From: Minicystis rosea
GTDB lineage: Bacteria > Myxococcota_A > Polyangia > Polyangiales > Polyangiaceae
Direction of reading: 5' to 3'
DNA: 64,000 nucleotides
NCBI GenBank assembly: GCA_001931535.1
Contig: CP016211.1
Location: 11,888,377-11,952,376 of the forward strand
Part shown: positions 59,754-64,000 of the stretch, in pieces
How the letters are laid out: the number at the start of each line of letters is the position of its first letter
How positions within the stretch are numbered: position 1 is the stretch's first letter
Program-made: the position numbers and the translations under genes
The notes under the pieces: model-generated
What the model saw: only the letters and a program-made list of their open reading frames with translations
Databases searched by the model: none
What the model was told of the DNA's origin: nothing

Positions 59754-62194
59754 AGGAGATCGTCCAAGTCGTCCATGGCCTTGGCGAGGTCGGCGTTCAT
59801 CGCTTTGAGCGTCTCCTTGTCCTTCTCTTGAATCACGGCGATCGCCTCTTTGGCTTTGTCGCCGATCTTGCGCACGCCGATCACGTTCTCCAAAAGCAGC
59901 CGCCGCTCGTTGGCGCCGAGGCTGCCGAAGGCGCGGCGCAGGACGGGGAGCGCGTCGCGAAAGCGATCGGTCGGGATGGTGGTGAGGAAGGTGTCGAGCG
60001 CCGCGACGATGGCCCGATCCTTGAGCAAGGAGTAGGCATTCACCTCGAAGAACCCACCCAGGAACGAGGCCGCGCGCACGGGATCGAGCGTGTCGGAGAC
60101 GCGCAGGGCGACGATGCGGGCCACGTCTTCGTCACTCACGATCTGCGCCAGGCTCAAGAGCCCAGCGGTGTATCCGGCCGCCGAAGGGTTGATGGCGAAG
60201 CTCTCCACGAGGGCGCGTGCGGCCGTGATCCAAGCATTTCGATCCACGATGGGCTGCGCCAGCGCGACCTCGTTGAGCCTGCTCAGCGCAGGTTTGACGT
60301 CCTGCACGGCCTCGTCGTCGCACTGGCATCCATCCATGGCCCGCAGCACCGCGCGATCGAAGAGGACCCGGCACAGGACGGGAATCGCCTCTTCGCCGTG
60401 GGCCACGTGCTTGCGCGAAGTGCCCATGGACACCAGCGTGGAGAGCACACCGCAGGCTCTGGCGAGCGAGGGCAGATCGTCGTCGGTGGCGGCGAAGCGC
60501 TCGCACGCGTCGAGCGCCGCGCTCACCGCCACGGGGCTCGCGGTGACGACGGCCTCGATGAGCACGCCGGCCGCTTCTCCCGCAGACTTCGCGGCATCGA
60601 GCCGCTCGCGCAGCACGCGCGCGGCCACCTCGGCAACGGTCTCGCCGAGCACGATTTGCTGCACCAACGCCACGTCGGTCGAAGGCGTCCACTGCGCCTC
60701 CCAAACCTCGTTGGTGCGCTTCAAGGCCTCTTCGGGGGTCGCCTCTTCCGGCCTCGCCGCGCTCGCCTTCTGCCCGCGCAGCGCTTGGGTCCGCTTGAAC
60801 GACGCGTAGGGAATGCCGGCCACGAGGAGCCGGTGGAGGAACACGCTCGTGCCCACCTCGATCGGGTTGTGCAGCTTGAGCGTGAACTGCTCCACCGAGT
60901 CGGTCGCGGGGAGGCGCCGCTCGCGCACCTCGCGCCAGAACTCTTCTTGCAGGGAGTTCTTCGCGATCTTGCCCGCGACCTTGCCCACGTTGCGCCCGAT
61001 CACGCTGGGCCAGAGGAACCCGTCGACGTGCGTCGCGTCGCCGCGGCAGAGGGTGGCGATGGTCGCCTCGCGCACCTCGTCGAGGCCGGGCTCGGCCTTG
61101 CCGCGCAGGCCCGCGAGCGTCACCGCCAAGCGATAGGCCTCGATGGTGTCGGCGAGCGAGGCGGTGAAACCGCGCAGGCGCAGGTGCTCGGTGAACTCGA
61201 CCAGCACCTCGAGCGTGGCGCGCGTGAACGAGCAGCCCGCCTCGTGCGCGCGCTGGTAATACTGCGGCGCGCGGTTGCCCGCGCCATACCCGAGCTGCTC
61301 CGCGAGCCGCGGAAAGCTGAAGGGGATGAGCGTGGCCTCGGTCTGCACTGGATCGGGCAGCACGGCGAGCAGGCGATCGTCGATCTCGCCCGCCGCCAGC
61401 GCCGCCGCATGCGCGGCCCCGACCACGACCACGATGCGCTCGGGCGCGACGCCCGCGCCGAGGAGGGCGCGAATCTTCCCCGCCATGTACGCATCGCGCG
61501 CGCGGTGCACCACGCTGCGATCGACGGCGCGCACCAGCTCGGCATACCCGATGAGCGCCTCGCGGAACGATTTGGCGTCATACTTGGGTGCCTCGAAAGA
61601 CGCCTCCCAAAACTCCTCGAAGGAGCGGAATCCACGTGCCTCGGCGCAGGCCTCGTGGATGTTGAACGGCGGCGCGAAGGGCTCCTGCTCGGCCGGCATT
61701 TCAGGGACGAATTCTTCTTCTTCGATGTCCCGGTCGGGCTCGTCTTCCGCCGGGGGCGCGCGGTGGTTGCCCAAGGTGCGCGCGATGGGGATGTCGATGA
61801 AGCCGACCTTGGCCCCGTGCTCGACACCCCACTTGGCCGCCACGTACTCGGGCGAATACGCCGCGAAGGGCCACAGCGACGAAGAAGGCATACCGTCGGT
61901 GCGATATCCGAGGATCGCCACCGGCGGCCGCGTCTCCGGATCGACGAGCGCGGGCAGGAGCTTCTCGGCGTCCTCCGGCGCCTCGATGAGCACCGCCTCC
62001 GGCCGCACCGTCGCGAGGAAATCCGCGAGAACGGCGCTCGACCGCGGCGAGTGGTGACGCACCGGGAAGAGGTGCACGCCGGTGAGCGAGGCCGCGTTCG
62101 CCGGAGCGCTCGCGGTCTCGTCGGAGCGACGGGGCTTGGGGCCGGGCTCAGCGTTGCTGGGCCGAGCCCCGGATGTCGACCGAGGCTTCTTCAC
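59750..62194 (-). CDS. DUF5682-family protein with TIKI/EreA-like motifs
   Basis: This 814-residue protein is encoded between an AAA+ ATPase and a vWA protein. The N-terminal domain has HLFPVRHHSPRSS (41-53) and IEAPED (70-75), then VVVVGAAHAAALA (255-267). A His-containing motif, an acidic strand end and a GxxH motif are the layout of TIKI/EreA/ChaN-type hydrolase domains; enzymatic activity is therefore plausible. An acidic insertion (EDEPDRDIEEEEF) occurs near 150-162. The remaining 500 residues are helical (VTLAGLRGKAEPGLDEVREA, DACERFAATDDDLPSLARAC) like alpha-solenoid repeats. Start and stop overlap both neighbours in ATGA junctions. I recall this family in MoxR-vWA loci across high-GC bacteria; its role is unproven. 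Confidence 0.85.
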   Translation of the reverse strand: MKKPRSTSGARPSNAEPGPKPRRSDETASAPANAASLTGVHLFPVRHHSPRSSAVLADFLATVRPEAVLIEAPEDAEKLLPALVDPETRPPVAILGYRTDGMPSSSLWPFAAYSPEYVAAKWGVEHGAKVGFIDIPIARTLGNHRAPPAEDEPDRDIEEEEFVPEMPAEQEPFAPPFNIHEACAEARGFRSFEEFWEASFEAPKYDAKSFREALIGYAELVRAVDRSVVHRARDAYMAGKIRALLGAGVAPERIVVVVGAAHAAALAAGEIDDRLLAVLPDPVQTEATLIPFSFPRLAEQLGYGAGNRAPQYYQRAHEAGCSFTRATLEVLVEFTEHLRLRGFTASLADTIEAYRLAVTLAGLRGKAEPGLDEVREATIATLCRGDATHVDGFLWPSVIGRNVGKVAGKIAKNSLQEEFWREVRERRLPATDSVEQFTLKLHNPIEVGTSVFLHRLLVAGIPYASFKRTQALRGQKASAARPEEATPEEALKRTNEVWEAQWTPSTDVALVQQIVLGETVAEVAARVLRERLDAAKSAGEAAGVLIEAVVTASPVAVSAALDACERFAATDDDLPSLARACGVLSTLVSMGTSRKHVAHGEEAIPVLCRVLFDRAVLRAMDGCQCDDEAVQDVKPALSRLNEVALAQPIVDRNAWITAARALVESFAINPSAAGYTAGLLSLAQIVSDEDVARIVALRVSDTLDPVRAASFLGGFFEVNAYSLLKDRAIVAALDTFLTTIPTDRFRDALPVLRRAFGSLGANERRLLLENVIGVRKIGDKAKEAIAVIQEKDKETLKAMNADLAKAMDDLDDLL

Positions 62195-63273
62195 CGGATC
62201 TTCTTCTTGGACGCGTCATAGAGCTGCTTCCACGCGCCGCTCCGTCCTTTGGCCACGGTCTCGCAGTACTCCTTGAAGACCTTGAGATCGTCGCCGCTCT
62301 CCTTGCCGATCGCGCCCACGAGCGAGCGCGTCAGCTCGTCCGGCGTCACCTCGCCCGACCCGAAGTGCTGCGCGAGGATTCCGCTGTTGAAGAGCACGCT
62401 GATGGCCTCCGCCGTCGAGAGCACCGAGCCCGGCGGCTTCACCTTCGTCTTCTTGTCCTTCGTCACCCCCGCGCGCAGCTCCTGGAACATCGTGACGAGC
62501 AAGCTCGCGAGCTCCGCAGGCGGCTCCACGCCGACCTGATAATCGCTGCGCAGCTCGGCCTCGCGCTTCGTGACGATCCGAATCTCCTGCTCCAAATCCT
62601 CGACCACGGGCACCGTGACGAAGTTGAAGCGACGCTTGAGCGCGGCGCTCATCTCGTTGACGCCGCGGTCGCGCGTGTTGGCGGTGCCGATGATGTTGAA
62701 GCCGCGCTCGGCGCTCACCACCTCGCCCAGCTCGGGCACGGCGATCTGCTTCTCGGAGAGGATGGAGATGAGCGAGTCCTGAATCTCCGCCGCGGTGCGC
62801 GTGATCTCCTCGAACCGGGCGAACTTGCCCTCGCGCATGGACCGCAGGATCGGCGAAGGCACGAGCGCCCGATGCGACGGGCCCTCCGCGAGGAGGAGCG
62901 CATAGTTCCACCCGTATTTCAGGTGCTCCTCGCTCGTGCCCGCGGTGCCCTGCACGATGAGCGTCGACGTGCCGCTGATGGCCGCCGTGAGGTGCTCCGA
63001 GAGCCAGCTCTTCGCCGTGCCCGGCTCGCCCACCAGCATGAGCGCGCGATCAGAGGCGAGCGTGGCGATGGCGACCTCGACGATGGCTCGATCGCCGATG
63101 TACTTCGGCGTGATCGTCACGCCGCCGACGGGCGTGTCACTGCCGAGGATGTACGTCGCCACCGCGCGCGGCGACAGGCGCCACCCCGGCGGTTTGGGCG
63201 CCTTGTCCGCGAGCGCCAGCGCGGCGAGCTCGGCTTGGTATTTGACCTCGGCGGGCATCCGAATCTCGGGCAT
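62191..63273 (-). CDS. MoxR-type AAA+ ATPase
   Basis: This is 360 residues from the ATG at 63273 (MPEIRMPAEVKYQ; a GTG 12 codons upstream is in frame). The AAA+ core has Walker A VGEPGTAKSWL (81-91), a Walker B-like FARFEEI, sensor 1 IIGTANTRDRG, the arginine-containing SAALKRRFNF, and a C-terminal helical lid. The GEPGTAKS form and EEITR sequence place it with MoxR/RavA-like ATPases that drive protein remodelling. It overlaps DUF5682 and is the first gene of the ATPase-DUF5682-vWA operon. No SWIM-zinc-finger gene, sometimes found upstream of such sets, is seen here. Confidence 0.9.
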   Translation of the reverse strand: MPEIRMPAEVKYQAELAALALADKAPKPPGWRLSPRAVATYILGSDTPVGGVTITPKYIGDRAIVEVAIATLASDRALMLVGEPGTAKSWLSEHLTAAISGTSTLIVQGTAGTSEEHLKYGWNYALLLAEGPSHRALVPSPILRSMREGKFARFEEITRTAAEIQDSLISILSEKQIAVPELGEVVSAERGFNIIGTANTRDRGVNEMSAALKRRFNFVTVPVVEDLEQEIRIVTKREAELRSDYQVGVEPPAELASLLVTMFQELRAGVTKDKKTKVKPPGSVLSTAEAISVLFNSGILAQHFGSGEVTPDELTRSLVGAIGKESGDDLKVFKEYCETVAKGRSGAWKQLYDASKKKIR

Positions 63274-63711
63274 GGAGCGGGCGTATCGCAGGTCGGCCCA
63301 AAGGTCCACGGTCGGGCACGGGCAGGTCGGACGAGGTTTGGCCGGGCGTGGTCGCGCGAACCAATGGTGCGTGCGAGGCGGAGGCGGGGCGAATCGAGGG
63401 CGGAGGGCGACGACGCGCGGAGACTTTCAGCACGGCGAGAGATGACGTCGCTCGTGTCGGCCCTCTCCACGACCTCACCGCGGCGCGCTGTGTGATCGAC
63501 CCCGCGACCGGGCAGCGCAAAGAATGGCGCGTACCGCCGTATCCCATCACTCCCATCAACAGACTCGATTCAACAGACTCGATACGACCCATCCTTCGCG
63601 TTTTGACGTGAAGGCCCAGGTGGGGATTCGCGCCGTTCACGTTCATCCGTGGTATCCCGCCGACGTCCATCGATCGTTTCTGGACGAAGACTGCCTACCC
63701 GACGTCGCCTC
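63274..63711. other. Intergenic, no gene supported
   Basis: About 440 bases upstream of the MoxR-type gene. Contains a perfect 13-base tandem repeat (caacagactcgat at 63557 and 63571). No complete gene is supported; short frames on both strands lack a ribosome site. Confidence 0.5.
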
Positions 63712-64000
63712 ATGGTCGTCGAGCGCGAGATCGATGGAATCCCCATCGTTGAACCCATCCCTAAGCCCGGGGATGGCCTCGAGCCGTTCGGCCTGCACCT
63801 TTTGCGACGCCGCCGCACCCGGCCGCGGCGCCACGCCTTTGTCACGGTGCGAGACCTGCGAAATCAGCTCGCGAACAGCGAGCCCACGCTCCTCCAACGT
63901 GGCGCGGACCCGTTTGGCATGGGGGTGCTCTTCGCGAGAGCGTCAAAGCGGCTGAGGGGCGCGGTGGTTGGACAGACCGGCCATACGGGGAGAGGCGAAG
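63712..64000 (+). CDS. Possible 5' part of an unknown gene running off the right edge
   Basis: From the ATG at 63712 (MVVEREIDGIPIVEPIPKPG) a plus-strand frame stays open for 96 codons to the window end, with mostly G/C third positions. The translation includes HAFVTVRDLRNQLANSEPTL, which looks protein-like, but Arg-rich stretches and lack of a ribosome site leave doubt. A competing minus-strand frame (63643-63897, starting at a TTG) overlaps it. I recognise no family. Confidence 0.3.
   Translation, partial: MVVEREIDGIPIVEPIPKPGDGLEPFGLHLLRRRRTRPRRHAFVTVRDLRNQLANSEPTLLQRGADPFGMGVLFARASKRLRGAVVGQTGHTGRGE

Noticed and set aside
59828..62221. 797-codon plus-strand frame opposite DUF5682
   Set aside because: Complement of a GC-rich gene; no domain, and the minus frame has ATGA couplings to both neighbours.
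58548..63273. Cobalt/magnesium chelatase (ChlI/ChlD) reading of the AAA+ and vWA genes
   Set aside because: No chelatase H subunit or cobalamin/chlorophyll genes are nearby, and the DUF5682 partner points to a MoxR-vWA system instead.
63643..63897. Minus-strand 84-codon frame from a TTG start near the right edge
   Set aside because: No ribosome site, and it overlaps an at least equally good plus-strand frame; neither is certain.

Overview
The window reads as chromosomal DNA from a high-GC myxobacterium (Myxococcota, most likely the Polyangiales/Sorangium side). The supporting features are very strong G/C at third codon positions, a MYXO-CTERM sorting signal, many Gly/Ser/Thr-rich lipoproteins carrying the Cys-rich 'GIDCGG-C-PC' motif, an Rhs toxin, a DUF4157 toxin, and a nuo operon without nuoE/nuoF. 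This assignment is inference; I saw no rRNA, tRNA, CRISPR array, integrase or transposase.

Layout. 1-1945: 3' end of an Rhs polymorphic toxin plus a small putative immunity gene. 2445-4375: LLM flavin monooxygenase and HpcH/HpaI aldolase. 4442-14654: exopolysaccharide region (Wzz-type chain-length protein, BY-kinase-like ATPase, sugar transferase, O-antigen-ligase-like polymerase, MYXO-CTERM beta-helix protein), with a STAS / anti-sigma ATPase pair inside it and a large protein of unknown function at its edge. 14822-17209: PspA homologue, a degenerate cyclase-like protein and two overlapping Cys/Pro-tailed membrane microproteins. 17504-19836: FG-GAP lipoprotein with a one-base frameshift. 19964-25662: a three-gene operon headed by a 1438-residue DUF4157 (eCIS-type) protein ending in an APH/kinase-like domain.

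26359-30299: methylmalonyl-CoA-epimerase-like and MaoC hydratase pair, a DUF2400-type protein and a conserved hypothetical. 30862-38023: respiratory complex I genes nuoABCD-G-H-I, preceded by and interrupted by two arrays of related tandem hairpins; NuoH has a large membrane insertion and nuoG a frameshift. 38400-47778: lipoprotein, CPBP protease with coaBC, a 1.4-kb stretch with no supported gene, a secreted protein, a carboxypeptidase-regulatory-like protein, an acyltransferase and a divergent hydrolase. 47869-51184: MacAB/Lol-like ABC exporter. 51277-57140: cytochrome-like lipoprotein, LysR regulator divergent from an epimerase, and a DUF4266-DUF3570-TlpA cluster. 57303-63273: Cys-rich lipoprotein and a vWA / DUF5682 / MoxR AAA+ operon. 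The right edge may hold the start of another gene.

The items most worth following are the DUF4157-kinase toxin operon, the nuo hairpin arrays with stem-preserving base changes, the vWA-DUF5682-MoxR operon, the paired microproteins, and the NuoH insertion. Two otherwise intact genes (17504-19836 and nuoG) are each broken by an apparent missing G in a run of five G, which points to sequencing error more than to real pseudogenes.
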